Shown: one piece after another, positions 16,691 to 25,744 of the stretch
Numbering within the stretch: the stretch's first letter is position 1
Layout: each line of letters opens with the position of its first letter
Origin: an uncultured Bacteroidia bacterium
GTDB taxonomy: Bacteria > Bacteroidota > Bacteroidia > NS11-12g > UBA9320
Assembly: GCA_943787465.1 (NCBI GenBank)
Contig: CALSMN010000007.1
Location: 1 to 58,003 of the forward strand
Direction: 5' to 3'
DNA: 58,003 nt
Notes under the pieces: generated by a model
The model's database searches: none
What the model was told of the DNA's origin: nothing
Seen by the model: the letters and a program-made list of their open reading frames with translations, nothing else
Position numbers and translations under genes: made by a program

Positions 16691-17815
16691 ATGCAAGTTT
16701 ATCTCGATAATGCTGCGACTACCAGCATGGATTCTCAGGTCATTGAGGCAATGACTTCTATTATGAATGAAGTGTACGGAAACCCTTCTGCCACACACAC
16801 ACAAGGAAGACAGGCAAAAGCAGCTGTAGAGATGGCACGTAAAAATATTGCAAAACTTCTTCATTGCGAAAGTCAAGAGATTATCTTTACTGGAAGTGGA
16901 ACGGAAGCAGATAATATGGCTTTGCGATGTGCGGTGCATGATTTAGGAGTGACCCATATTATTACCAGTACAATAGAGCATAAAGCTGTTCTTGACACGG
17001 CCAAAGAATTAGAATTAAAAGGGCTTGTTCAGATTAGCTACGTACAATTAGATATTTTTGGAAAAGCAGATTTATCTGATTTAGAAGAATTAGCCAAACG
17101 AAATCCGGGAAGCTTGATCAGTTTAATGCACGCCAATAATGAGATTGGATCACTGAATGATGTAACTAAAATTAGCCAAATAGCACGAGCAAATAAGTGT
17201 TACTTCCATAGCGATACAGTGCAAACTATCGGTCACTATCCTATAGATTTGAGTAAGTGGGATATAGATTTTATTACCTGTTCTGCTCATAAATTTCATG
17301 GACCCAAAGGAGTCGGTTTTTTGTACAAAAATAAAGCCTTAAAAATCCGTCCTATAGTTACCGGAGGAGGGCAAGAACGAGCCATGCGTGCAGGAACTGA
17401 AAACATAATTGGAATCGTAGGCATGGCAAAAGCATTGGAAGTGGCTTCTCATAATGTGGACCAAAAAATCACTAAAGTTCAATCCATTAAGAACTATTTC
17501 ATCCAACAATTGGAAGAAAAAATAGCTGGTATTTGCTACAACGGCGATATTACCAGTACAGGCAGTTTATATACGGTACTTAATGTGTCCCTTCCTCCCT
17601 CTGATAAAGCCTCTACCCTCCTTTTTCAATTAGATATTAACGGCGTATATGCCAGTGGTGGTTCAGCTTGCAACAGCGGTGCTGTAGGTTCTAGTCATGT
17701 CCTTGAGGGTATTAATCATCCCCCCAACCGTTCTGTTGTCCGATTTTCCTTTAGTAAATACACCACCCCTGATGAAGTAGATTTTGCCGTAGATACTTTA
17801 GCTCAAATTCTCTAA
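16691..17815 (+). CDS. Cysteine desulfurase (NifS/IscS type)
   Basis: 374 residues. This PLP enzyme removes sulfur from cysteine to supply persulfide for Fe-S clusters or tRNA thiolation. The N terminus MQVYLDNAATTSMD is typical. TGSGTEADNMAL binds PLP, H98 lies in TIEHKAV, the Schiff-base Lys201 is in CSAHKFHGPKG, and the catalytic Cys327 is in ASGGSACNSGAVGSSHVL. The sequence suits the group I NifS/IscS-like class rather than SufS. No isc or suf scaffold genes are nearby. It follows agmatinase closely and is succeeded by a strong AT-rich hairpin. Confidence 0.93.
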   Translation: MQVYLDNAATTSMDSQVIEAMTSIMNEVYGNPSATHTQGRQAKAAVEMARKNIAKLLHCESQEIIFTGSGTEADNMALRCAVHDLGVTHIITSTIEHKAVLDTAKELELKGLVQISYVQLDIFGKADLSDLEELAKRNPGSLISLMHANNEIGSLNDVTKISQIARANKCYFHSDTVQTIGHYPIDLSKWDIDFITCSAHKFHGPKGVGFLYKNKALKIRPIVTGGGQERAMRAGTENIIGIVGMAKALEVASHNVDQKITKVQSIKNYFIQQLEEKIAGICYNGDITSTGSLYTVLNVSLPPSDKASTLLFQLDINGVYASGGSACNSGAVGSSHVLEGINHPPNRSVVRFSFSKYTTPDEVDFAVDTLAQIL

Positions 17816-17848
17816 TCAATACTCCTTCAAAAACTCGTATAAAAATCA

Positions 17849-17880
17849 TATCAAAATATGACCAATATCATATTTTGATA
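17849..17880. terminator. AT-rich 13-bp inverted repeat after cysteine desulfurase
   Basis: TATCAAAATATGA - CCAATA - TCATATTTTGATA is a perfect 13-bp stem with a 6-nt loop, 34 nt after the desulfurase stop. It may terminate the efp-speB-desulfurase transcript, but the stem is AT-only apart from two C/G pairs and no T-run follows; an operator role is also possible. Confidence 0.5.
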
Positions 17881-17936
17881 GCTTGAGATGATACAATGGG
17901 ATTGTTCATTTGTAGTGAAAATAAACAATCAACATC

Positions 17937-18542
17937 ATGAACACAATCAATTTTTATTTAACGCTATCTTTTCTTATTCTAAATTTTTACAATTCCAATG
18001 CTCAAGAAGTCCTTACCAAGGTAAATGGTGGAACAAGTTGGCAAACACCAACCGACGAGAATGGCATATATTCTGGAAGTGGAACTATACCTTCTGGTGG
18101 AGTCGTCATTACCGGAGGAACAAATACTATGGATATAACTACTACTGTTGTAGATGGATTTAGTGTGGACGGAACTACATTAAGTATAGATGGAGCAAAT
18201 GATAGAGTTGGAATTGGAACCAATTTACCCACTAGTTCACTACATCTGGGTGGATCTATGGCTGTTCCTACGCGGCACTTTAATTCTGTAAGTGGAACCA
18301 CAACCACTACACTGGATGAGGCAGATTACTTTTTAACTATTTCCGGTCAAAATTCTACCGTAAACTTACCTTCAGCTTCATCCTGCCCAGGTCGAATTTA
18401 TATTGTTAGTCATCTAACCTCAGGTAGAACATTTACTTACAATACAGCCATTAGTCAACCACCTGGGGTAACAACCAATACCACATTTTCAGGTATGACC
18501 ATGATAATTTCTAACGGAAACAATTGGTATCAATTACCTTGA
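17937..18542 (+). CDS. Secreted fibre/adhesin-like protein with RVGIGT motif
   Basis: 201 residues. A Sec signal peptide (MNTINFYLTLSFLILNFYNSNAQ) is followed by a Gly/Thr/Ser-rich region. It includes DGANDRVGIGTNLPTSSLHLGGS, a motif recurrent in Bacteroidota secreted proteins related to phage-tail-fibre-like repeats, and a C-terminal beta segment (STVNLPSASSCPGRIYIVSHLTSGRTF...MIISNGNNWYQLP) resembling the ends of such proteins. No sorting tail or catalytic motif is visible, and the biological role is unknown. It is a single gene flanked by non-coding gaps of 121 and 168 bases in which I see only the hairpin described separately. Confidence 0.75.
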   Translation: MNTINFYLTLSFLILNFYNSNAQEVLTKVNGGTSWQTPTDENGIYSGSGTIPSGGVVITGGTNTMDITTTVVDGFSVDGTTLSIDGANDRVGIGTNLPTSSLHLGGSMAVPTRHFNSVSGTTTTTLDEADYFLTISGQNSTVNLPSASSCPGRIYIVSHLTSGRTFTYNTAISQPPGVTTNTTFSGMTMIISNGNNWYQLP

Positions 18543-18710
18543 TATTCTAATTCCCTACAATAGAGAGAGTATCCATGCTTGTCAAAGATAGAATACAACA
18601 CTTTTCAATCGCTTTAATTAACCAAAATAAATGCATTTAAATTTAACTATAAGTCAACTTAAAAAAACATTTCAGTAATTTTAATTCCTTGATTTTTATT
18701 ATTTTGCAGC

Positions 18711-19205
18711 ATGTCTAGTATCAGATATGCTGCAATTATCATAATCTTATGTTCGTTTGCTTCAAAGCAGAAACCTGAGTCTAAAATCATTGCCATTAAT
18801 CGACAATTAGATCAGTGGCATAAAAGTGCTTCTGACTCAGATTTGGATGCATACTTTTCCTTCATGGATAGCACTTGCCATTTCATCGGCACAGATGCTA
18901 ATGAAAATTGGTCCAAAAAAGAGTTTAAAGAATTCTGCACTCCATACTTTCAACAAAATGAAACATGGTCTTTTACTCCACTGAATCGTGAATTTAATTT
19001 TAATAAAGATAGCACCGCAGCATGCTTTTATGAAACCTTAGATACCCACATGGGGGCATGCCGAGGTTCTGGTATGATTGAATATAAATCTGGTCGATGG
19101 TTTTTAATGTATTATGTACTTTCTTTAGCAATACCCAACGAGTGCATGGAAGATGTTAAAAAAGTGATTCGGAATGAGAACATTACAGACAACAAAAATG
19201 ACTAG
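18711..19205 (+). CDS. NTF2/SnoaL-like domain protein (DUF4440-like), exported
   Basis: 164 residues. A short hydrophobic N terminus with Cys14 (AAIIIILCSFAS) suggests a lipoprotein or signal peptide. The rest has the cone-shaped NTF2 pattern: ..INRQLDQWHKSASDSDLDAYFSFMDSTCHFIGTDANENWSKKEFKEF..., followed by W.F.P..R.F and a beta-sheet RGSGMIEYKSGRWFLMYYVLSLAIPN. The family includes small-molecule-binding and enzyme members, so no substrate can be given. It converges on the TolB-like gene with only 2 nt between stop codons. Confidence 0.75.
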   Translation: MSSIRYAAIIIILCSFASKQKPESKIIAINRQLDQWHKSASDSDLDAYFSFMDSTCHFIGTDANENWSKKEFKEFCTPYFQQNETWSFTPLNREFNFNKDSTAACFYETLDTHMGACRGSGMIEYKSGRWFLMYYVLSLAIPNECMEDVKKVIRNENITDNKND

Positions 19206-19207
19206 AA

Positions 19208-20311
19208 TTAATCGATCCAATCGGCAATGAATAAGTTGGTATCTCTACCACCGCCATTATTTCTATTACTTGAAAAAATCAACTTCTTCCCATCTGGAGA
19301 AAACATGGGAAAGCTATCAAAAACCTTATCGTAAGTAACTTGCTCCAAGCCCGTTCCGTCTATATTTATCATAAATAGATTAAATTGTGGCCTTCCACCT
19401 TTAGGACTATGATGATTGCTACAAAAAATAATTTTTCGACCACTGGGATGAAAAAAAGGAGCCCAATTGGCATTTCCTAAATCCGTAATTTTACGTAAAT
19501 CAGACCCATCTATATTACACACATACAACTCCATATTGGTAGGTTGAACTAAATTCCGATTCAGCAGATCCTTATATTCTTTGATTTCATCTTCTGTTTT
19601 GGGACGAGAAGACCGAAAAATTAATTTTGTTCCATCAGGTGAAAAAAAAGCTCCTCCATCATAACCTAACTCATGTGTAATCTGTTTGACACCTGAACCA
19701 TCTATATTCATCGTATATAATTCTAAATCTCCCGAACGTGTACTTGTGAATACAATTTTATCGCCCAAAGGAGAAACGGTTGCCTCCGCATCGTAACCGG
19801 GTCTATTGGTTAATTGTTGTATGATATCCCCATTAAAATTGGCAACATAAATATCAAAATCTTCATAAATTGGCCAAACGTATTTATTTCCTCGAGGAGG
19901 TTCTGGAGGACAATTTTCGTCACCTTCATGGGTGCTTGCATATAAAATTGAACTATCCCCTGGCATAAAATAACTACAGGTTGTTCTACCTTTTCCAGTA
20001 CTTATCAATGGCGGAATAGAATTATGCCATGTTTGGTTAACCCCAGTAATATAAATTTGATCGCAAAGTGCATTCCATTTCGGATTTTTGGCTTGAAAAA
20101 CCAATCGATTTCCATCGAAACTAAAATATGCTTCTGCGTTATCTCCTCCAAACGTTAATTGCTTCATATTTTTAAAATGAGTTTCCCCTTCAAGAATCAA
20201 TGTATCCTTGGTGATTAAGGGGTGATGTTCTGTATTATTGGTCTGACTGAACGCTTGTGGTATGCAAACCCATCCTAAAAATAAGATCACTAAAAAAGTC
20301 CATTTTTTCAT
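19208..20311 (-). CDS. Secreted TolB-like WD40/PD40 beta-propeller protein
   Basis: 367 residues. A signal peptide (MKKWTFLVILFLGWVCIPQAFS) precedes at least five PD40 repeats of the form ..G..ITx..G.D....FSPDGTKLIF.S.R.., for example GYDAEATVSPLGDKIVFTSTRSGDLELYTMNIDG and FDSFPMFSPDGKKLIFSSNRNNGG. Such periplasmic propellers resemble the TolB C-terminal domain but lack its N-terminal domain, and no Pal/Tol genes are adjacent. It may bind a protein partner or a sugar; the role is unresolved. It is probably separate from the hydrolase gene upstream (73-nt gap). Confidence 0.85.
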   Translation of the reverse strand: MKKWTFLVILFLGWVCIPQAFSQTNNTEHHPLITKDTLILEGETHFKNMKQLTFGGDNAEAYFSFDGNRLVFQAKNPKWNALCDQIYITGVNQTWHNSIPPLISTGKGRTTCSYFMPGDSSILYASTHEGDENCPPEPPRGNKYVWPIYEDFDIYVANFNGDIIQQLTNRPGYDAEATVSPLGDKIVFTSTRSGDLELYTMNIDGSGVKQITHELGYDGGAFFSPDGTKLIFRSSRPKTEDEIKEYKDLLNRNLVQPTNMELYVCNIDGSDLRKITDLGNANWAPFFHPSGRKIIFCSNHHSPKGGRPQFNLFMINIDGTGLEQVTYDKVFDSFPMFSPDGKKLIFSSNRNNGGGRDTNLFIADWID

Positions 20312-20384
20312 GGTTCAATATTAAACAATATACGCCAAAAGTGTAAGATACACCGATTAAAAAATCATCTTATTATTACTAAAA

Positions 20385-21158
20385 TTAATAATTCAAAAAT
20401 ACTTCAACAGCAGCCCAATATTCCTCATGATCTGGCATAGAAGACCATAGATTCCTACTTCCATGTTGTCCATCACCCATAGGTATAAACTGCTTTTTAT
20501 ATGATGTATTGGTAATTGCGTTGTATAATTTTTCAGTTTGAACCCTTTCACTTTTTGATGAAGTTAAGAAACAAGGTATAGATATTCCTGAGATATTTCC
20601 TTGAACACTAATGCCTTGAAGATATTCTCCTGGACTAAAAGCGAGTACTTTACTAACATCGTCTCTTTCTGCTGAAATCATTAATGATAGTGATGAAGAA
20701 TACGAACTCCCCCATAAGATCACTTTTTGATTATACCTATTTTTTGCCCAATCTATAGCTGCTTGTATATCCTGTTTAGCATCAATAAATCGCATGGATT
20801 TTTGTTCAATAGAAGCATTCTTAGCTGTTTCATTTTCGATACCATTGACAGCCATACCAGATCGTTGATCAATTGCTAAAGCATTATATCCCAAATCATT
20901 TAGTCTAGTAGCAATCTCTATATACTCTCCTCTGCTCCAGCCTGCTTGATGACAAAGTATAATAACTGGAGAACTGTTGTTTATATGATAATGATCTGCC
21001 GTTATTTCTAAACTATCCAATGAGTAAAAGGTTATAGTTTTTACAAACGCAGTATCTATCTGACCAGTGTTATTTGTAGAAATATCGTTTTTATCTTTAC
21101 AACTAAAGAATGTCAATACAAATGAGAAAATCAGGAAACTTAATACAATTTTTTTCAT
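20385..21158 (-). CDS. Alpha/beta-hydrolase lipoprotein
   Basis: 257 residues from ATG 21158, which opens a lipoprotein signal ending in LTFFSC. The alpha/beta-hydrolase core is visible: VIILCHQAGWSRGEY (oxyanion region), YNALAIDQRSG, and the nucleophile elbow WGSSYSSSLSLM, which reads G-S-S-Y-S rather than the classical G-x-S-x-G. The probable catalytic His is near the end, GDGQHGSRNLW. It resembles dienelactone-hydrolase-like or acyl-peptidase-like hydrolases; the substrate is unknown. A frame extension upstream by eight codons is rejected because it would bury the signal. It is the last gene before a gap to the uptake operon. Confidence 0.8.
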   Translation of the reverse strand: MKKIVLSFLIFSFVLTFFSCKDKNDISTNNTGQIDTAFVKTITFYSLDSLEITADHYHINNSSPVIILCHQAGWSRGEYIEIATRLNDLGYNALAIDQRSGMAVNGIENETAKNASIEQKSMRFIDAKQDIQAAIDWAKNRYNQKVILWGSSYSSSLSLMISAERDDVSKVLAFSPGEYLQGISVQGNISGISIPCFLTSSKSERVQTEKLYNAITNTSYKKQFIPMGDGQHGSRNLWSSMPDHEEYWAAVEVFLNY

Positions 21159-21248
21159 GTCAATATTAATTTTTGTCCCCAAATATTAAATCTAATTCTT
21201 ATTAATCACGTACTATGTTCAATATATGACAAAATTATGGCGTAAAAA

Positions 21249-22163
21249 TTACAAAACTTTAAATTCGAAGGTAGGATGACCTGACACCCCTTGATCATTT
21301 AAAAAGTTAACAAAACGTAATTTACACAGAAACTGAGCATTGGTAGCTATCATATACGTATTATTTGGAATTATCTCATAAGCATTTTTAGTTAAATTGA
21401 ATTTTTTCCAATCCCACCCAATTACATCTTTAGAGGATTTTAGTTCTTTTGTGTCAAAATCATCCCTAGTTAAAGGTTCAAATGCCGTGTTTAACGCATA
21501 TGCTTTTGCTTGTCCTAAAATTGCTCCATAAATCAGATAATCTTGAGATATATCATCCACGGTGACATAATCAGTATATTTACCAAAAGCTACATCGTAC
21601 TCATATTCCATGGGAAAATCCAGCGACTGATTTGTTCTCAGATTATAATAACATGCTTCAGATACCGTCGATTTTTTCTTTGCTGTATCATTCAAGAACT
21701 TTTGGATAATTTCAAATGAATCACCAATACGTCTAACTTGAACCGCTACAAATCCCATCGGTTGATATTCCAGATCTAAACCTAAATCTAAAATGTATTT
21801 TTTATTCTCTTCTAATTCCCACTGAGTTAAGGTATCTTCCTGATTGGTTAGATAGGAAAATTGTAATCCCGATGTATCACTAATCTGATTCCAATCCAAT
21901 AAAGTAACTGCTACTCTTAAACTTCTAAAATAATTGATTCTAATGACGGATTCATCAAGATATAAATCCCAGTCCATAGGACTGGCTTCAGCAACAATTT
22001 TAGCTTCATCCAAAGAATAAAAAACGACCTTGTTTTTAGTTTTACCTGCATCAATTTTTACGGTTTGGAATACCCTTGGTTTAGGTGTAATGGTGTCTTC
22101 TTTAGGGAAACAAGCTGTAAAAAAAAGCGAGCTATAAAATACTATTTTAGTGAAATAACGCAT
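21249..22163 (-). CDS. HmuY-like ligand-binding lipoprotein, downstream of TonB receptor
   Basis: 304 residues from ATG 22163; an in-frame 30-codon extension is rejected since it would precede a clear lipoprotein signal ending at Cys18 (SLFFTAC). HmuY-family features are the opening MDWDLYLDES..RINYFRS and the later KDVIGWDWKKFN...Y.I.PNNTY.I...LCKLRF..F, which closely parallels the T9SS protein encoded upstream of the receptor. HmuY of Porphyromonas binds heme with two histidines, but this sequence has only one His, in the C-terminal GHPTFEF, so heme binding by that mechanism is doubtful. The start overlaps the receptor stop by 17 nt, implying translational coupling. Confidence 0.78.
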   Translation of the reverse strand: MRYFTKIVFYSSLFFTACFPKEDTITPKPRVFQTVKIDAGKTKNKVVFYSLDEAKIVAEASPMDWDLYLDESVIRINYFRSLRVAVTLLDWNQISDTSGLQFSYLTNQEDTLTQWELEENKKYILDLGLDLEYQPMGFVAVQVRRIGDSFEIIQKFLNDTAKKKSTVSEACYYNLRTNQSLDFPMEYEYDVAFGKYTDYVTVDDISQDYLIYGAILGQAKAYALNTAFEPLTRDDFDTKELKSSKDVIGWDWKKFNLTKNAYEIIPNNTYMIATNAQFLCKLRFVNFLNDQGVSGHPTFEFKVL

Positions 22164-24354
22164 AACGAATAGTAAAAAAATAAGTTCTTCCTGGACTGAT
22201 TGAAATAAAGCTAGTGCTTGGCGTATGTGCTCCCACTTCTGTATTATTAGCATTGATATTTACAACACCCAATAGATTTCGGACGCCCAATGTTGTTTTC
22301 ATTCTGGTATTGGGCCATTGTCGATGCAATGTAAAATCAATCATGGTGTACGCATCTTGCTCTTGAATATTTAAGTTTGAGTTTTCGCTATCTGAGAATA
22401 CTCGACTGACTGCCCCAAAATGATTGAGGTATAATCCCAGTTGTGTATTTATTTTTGAGATCATAAAGGTGGGATTGATGGTATATTGAGGAGAAAAATA
22501 AAAATCACTTTTCTTCGCATCCACACCATTATAAATACCTGTATAGTTGAATGAAAAATTGAGCTTAAAATTATTATTTATAATCGATTGACTGATGCCT
22601 CCACCAATAGATTGATATTTTCCAATATTGCCATATTGAGCTTGAATTGGTCCAGTCACAATCAATTCAATCTTGTTACTCACCCGATTATAAAAACCAT
22701 CTATGGTGGAAGATGAGGATATATTTCCCCATTTATGGTATTTGGTATATGAACCTGTAAGCGAATATGAGGATTCTGAAACTAGATTCACATTTCCAAA
22801 TACTTCATGACGACTATCACTAAAATCTAGATAGAGTTCTTTTAACGATGGAGCTCTAAATCCTTTTCCATAAGCTAGTTTTATTTGCTGATCATGGGGT
22901 AAATTTAGTTTTGTTTGCAAGGAATATAAAAGGGGAGCATTAAAAGCTGAATTCTGAGCAAACCGAACCCCAGCTCGTACAAGCAAAAAAGAAGTTAGTT
23001 GTTTTTCTGCACTACCAAACAAAGCAATATCATATTGCCGCTGTGTGGTTTCTTTAATCCGATTGCCTGAACCTATTTCATAGTTTCCATCTAAACCTAT
23101 GAGTGTTTCTATGCCCTTTGTTCGTTTTCTATCAGGCCCAAAAATCAAACGAAAAACGGAAGCATTGAAGGACTGCGTATCTTGCTCAGATGTACCCGGA
23201 ACAAGTTGCTCTTTCAGATTAATGAGGTTTTTTAGGTATTTATTTTTTACTCTTCTAAAATTATTATTTCCAGCAATTAATTGGATACTCGACTCTCCTA
23301 ATTTGTTTTCATAACTTAAGCTATTGTCCATACGAATATTCGTATAATGCTGATCGATAGCTGTTTCTTGATAAGGTAAAAGCGGTACTCCACGATCAAT
23401 CAATTTAGAACGAAGGGCCTCTGTTCTTACATTTATTTTCGCATCTTCATGCTGGTAACTGTATTGAAGCCTTCCAGTATATTGCTCTTTGGGGATCCAA
23501 TCAAATGTTCTGTCTGTATTCGTTTGACTCCACCCTGTAAACATCATTCTACCTCCACTTAAGGTTACAAAATGATTGTTGTACGAGTTTGATACGGTTA
23601 GACCCGTATTATATTGCCCATCAGACTCATAATTTCCATTGATATTAAACCTTGATTTTGTATTCGTATTATTGGTAATTAAATTGATACTTCCAGCTAG
23701 GGCATTACTGCCATAAATTACTGACATGGGACCACGAACAATTTCAATTTGTTTCATGTTCTCCAGATTAAATTGTTCCAAATCTAACTGATTGAATAAT
23801 CGTCCAATCACAGGTACCCCATCAATCAATAATTTTACATTATCACCACTCATTCCCATTAAACTCAATCCTGATGAACCGATAGCATTATCTCGACTCA
23901 ATCGAATATTATTTTGGAAAGATAAGGCGTCTTTTAAGTCCACAGCACCCATAGATTCCATTTGTTGGGCACTAATTTTAGAAACATGAAGAACAGTGTT
24001 GGTAAATGAACGATTGGAGTGAATATCTGTAACCAAGACCTCACCCAAATTATAAAAAGATTTGGCTAGTTTAACGGAATAAACCTCATTCGGCAAAAGC
24101 GTTAAGTTTTGAGGCAAATATCCTTTAGAAAATAGGATTACTTGCTTAGAAGTTTTGATGGAATAATGAATCTCACCGTTAATGGATGTAAGAATTAATG
24201 AGTCATTATGAAGGGGATTTGCCCCTTGAATAGCTACTTGAAAAGGAACACTAAAGTTGGTTTCTGCATCAACAGCACGCACAATAGTTTGTGCCCACCC
24301 GAGGGTAGGCACTACAATAAGAAAAAATTGAAAAATTAAACCTAATTTATTCAA
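22147..24354 (-). CDS. TonB-dependent receptor, HmuR/siderophore-type
   Basis: 735 residues. A signal peptide (MNKLGLIFQFFLIVVPTLGWAQ) is followed by a short carboxypeptidase-like extension (about 25-95), a plug (VLVTDIHSNRSFTNTVLHVS...ALSFQNNIRLSRDN...VKLLIDGVPVIGRLFNQLDLEQFNLENMKQIEIVRGPMSVIYGSNALAGSINLIT) and a barrel with KLAYGKGFRAPSLKELYLDFSDSRHEVFGNVNL. This is the pattern of heme or siderophore receptors. It sits between two homologous HmuY-like genes and overlaps both (8 nt and 17 nt), forming one uptake operon, probably under the divergent AraC-type regulator. Confidence 0.92.
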   Translation of the reverse strand: MNKLGLIFQFFLIVVPTLGWAQTIVRAVDAETNFSVPFQVAIQGANPLHNDSLILTSINGEIHYSIKTSKQVILFSKGYLPQNLTLLPNEVYSVKLAKSFYNLGEVLVTDIHSNRSFTNTVLHVSKISAQQMESMGAVDLKDALSFQNNIRLSRDNAIGSSGLSLMGMSGDNVKLLIDGVPVIGRLFNQLDLEQFNLENMKQIEIVRGPMSVIYGSNALAGSINLITNNTNTKSRFNINGNYESDGQYNTGLTVSNSYNNHFVTLSGGRMMFTGWSQTNTDRTFDWIPKEQYTGRLQYSYQHEDAKINVRTEALRSKLIDRGVPLLPYQETAIDQHYTNIRMDNSLSYENKLGESSIQLIAGNNNFRRVKNKYLKNLINLKEQLVPGTSEQDTQSFNASVFRLIFGPDRKRTKGIETLIGLDGNYEIGSGNRIKETTQRQYDIALFGSAEKQLTSFLLVRAGVRFAQNSAFNAPLLYSLQTKLNLPHDQQIKLAYGKGFRAPSLKELYLDFSDSRHEVFGNVNLVSESSYSLTGSYTKYHKWGNISSSSTIDGFYNRVSNKIELIVTGPIQAQYGNIGKYQSIGGGISQSIINNNFKLNFSFNYTGIYNGVDAKKSDFYFSPQYTINPTFMISKINTQLGLYLNHFGAVSRVFSDSENSNLNIQEQDAYTMIDFTLHRQWPNTRMKTTLGVRNLLGVVNINANNTEVGAHTPSTSFISISPGRTYFFTIRYALFH

Positions 24355-25582
24355 TGATTAATTTTTTAATATCACTATTATTTCCTGATGAAAAACGAAC
24401 CGAATAAAGACCTGAAGCAAATGATTCTACGTTTATTTTTGATTGTGTGTATGGAGGCAATTCCTCAATATAAATAATTCGACCGTAGGTATCTACAATT
24501 TCAACATTTAACTTGGTCGGCTCTTGATTATCAATGTGTACATTCGATAAAGCGGGATTAGGAAATAAAGAGGTTTTTAACTTTCTTGTAATTGGCACCG
24601 TATTTACACCTCTTTTGATTTCTTTTTTGTTAAATACATATTTCCCCTCAGCACCCCCGTTGTAAGCAGTAAACCATAACTTCCATACCGCGTTATTTTT
24701 TGTTTTAACGAAATATACCAAATCTGGGGTGATGTCATATTGGAAAGTGTTCCGATTGAATGTTTTCCAATCATAGCCAATTTCGGTAATAACACTACTC
24801 CATGTAATAGTACTGGTATCATCATCTAAAACATCCATACCTGACCGAACTGCCACCTCACATCCTGCATTCACTTTTACTCCGCTAACGGGCATGATCC
24901 TAACCGTAGGTCCTTGTACTACTTCCGTGTAATATTTGGTGAATAAGATATCCCAATCTTTAGAAAAGGGATTGGTTAAAATTGTATTAGGAGTAGATAA
25001 ATCTACAAGCGTAAAATTTTTCCCCCGATCTGTAGATTTTTTTAGAGAAAATAAATTCAAATTGGTTCCATCTAAATTCGCTGTTCTAAATTTAAAATCT
25101 CCAGTACTAGACATTTTATCAATAATCATTTTCAGATACTCACCTTGATTTGTTTTTATGATGAATAAACGACTACCATTAATATCATGTGAATTCATAT
25201 CATACACCCCCCATCCGTAATCTGGGTGATTTGTACCTAGGTTAGAAAAAGCACCATTATCCCAGGATTCTTCTGAATTGTAAATGTTACTAAATGTAAA
25301 TGCTGTAGTATCGACTGATGACCAATCTGCCGTATCATTACTATACAAAAAAAGTTCTACCCCAGCATTTTCATTAATAATTACACTTGAACTTCTTGGA
25401 TCAGTAGTCAAACCAATATCCCATGTTGTTCTATCCAATAAAATTTGAGAACCAGTCTCAAAATCATAATACGCATCAAAGGTTCCTGCAGTGGTAACAA
25501 CAGAATCAGCTGTTTGTGCTGAGGCAATTCCACACATAAGTAATGGGATTAACATAAAGAGTTTATTTTTTGTATTTATCAT
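24347..25582 (-). CDS. HmuY-like T9SS-secreted protein, first gene of the uptake operon
   Basis: 411 residues with a signal peptide (MINTKNKLFMLIPLLMCGIASAQ). The body carries HmuY-like TTWDIGLTTD, DWDILFTKYYTEV and ITEIGYDWKTFNRNTFQYDITPDLVYFVKTK...VWKLWFTAYNGGAEGKYVFNKKEI. A C-terminal type A sorting domain (about 335-411, KTSLFPNPALSNVHIDN...GLYSVRFSSGNNSDIKKLIIE) predicts T9SS export. The homologous gene after the receptor has a lipid anchor instead. Few histidines are available, so the ligand is uncertain. A CACTTTTG motif (25587-25594, minus) just before the ATG may be a degenerate -7 box. Confidence 0.8.
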   Translation of the reverse strand: MINTKNKLFMLIPLLMCGIASAQTADSVVTTAGTFDAYYDFETGSQILLDRTTWDIGLTTDPRSSSVIINENAGVELFLYSNDTADWSSVDTTAFTFSNIYNSEESWDNGAFSNLGTNHPDYGWGVYDMNSHDINGSRLFIIKTNQGEYLKMIIDKMSSTGDFKFRTANLDGTNLNLFSLKKSTDRGKNFTLVDLSTPNTILTNPFSKDWDILFTKYYTEVVQGPTVRIMPVSGVKVNAGCEVAVRSGMDVLDDDTSTITWSSVITEIGYDWKTFNRNTFQYDITPDLVYFVKTKNNAVWKLWFTAYNGGAEGKYVFNKKEIKRGVNTVPITRKLKTSLFPNPALSNVHIDNQEPTKLNVEIVDTYGRIIYIEELPPYTQSKINVESFASGLYSVRFSSGNNSDIKKLIIE

Positions 25583-25714
25583 GATGCAAAAGTGCTGTAG
25601 AGTGATTTGACAAAATAACCAAAAAAGAAATAAAAATACCCGAAAATGAAAAAACTTAAATCATGTTAAATTGATTGATTTACAGTTACTTACAATAATA
25701 AATCAAAAACACAC

Positions 25715-25722
25715 TACCTTTG
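25715..25722 (+). promoter_or_regulatory. -7 box TACCTTTG for the AraC-family regulator
   Basis: An exact TAnnTTTG match 22 nt upstream of the regulator ATG, in the 162-nt divergent intergenic region shared with the uptake operon. No clear -33 element is present. Confidence 0.45.
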
Positions 25723-25744
25723 TTGTTTAATTAATAACCCAAAA

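Noticed and set aside
17888-18163. ORF overlapping the start of the fibre-like protein
   Set aside because: Its Trp/Arg/Tyr-rich sequence is typical of a shadow frame; the 17937 frame has a signal peptide and recognisable motif.
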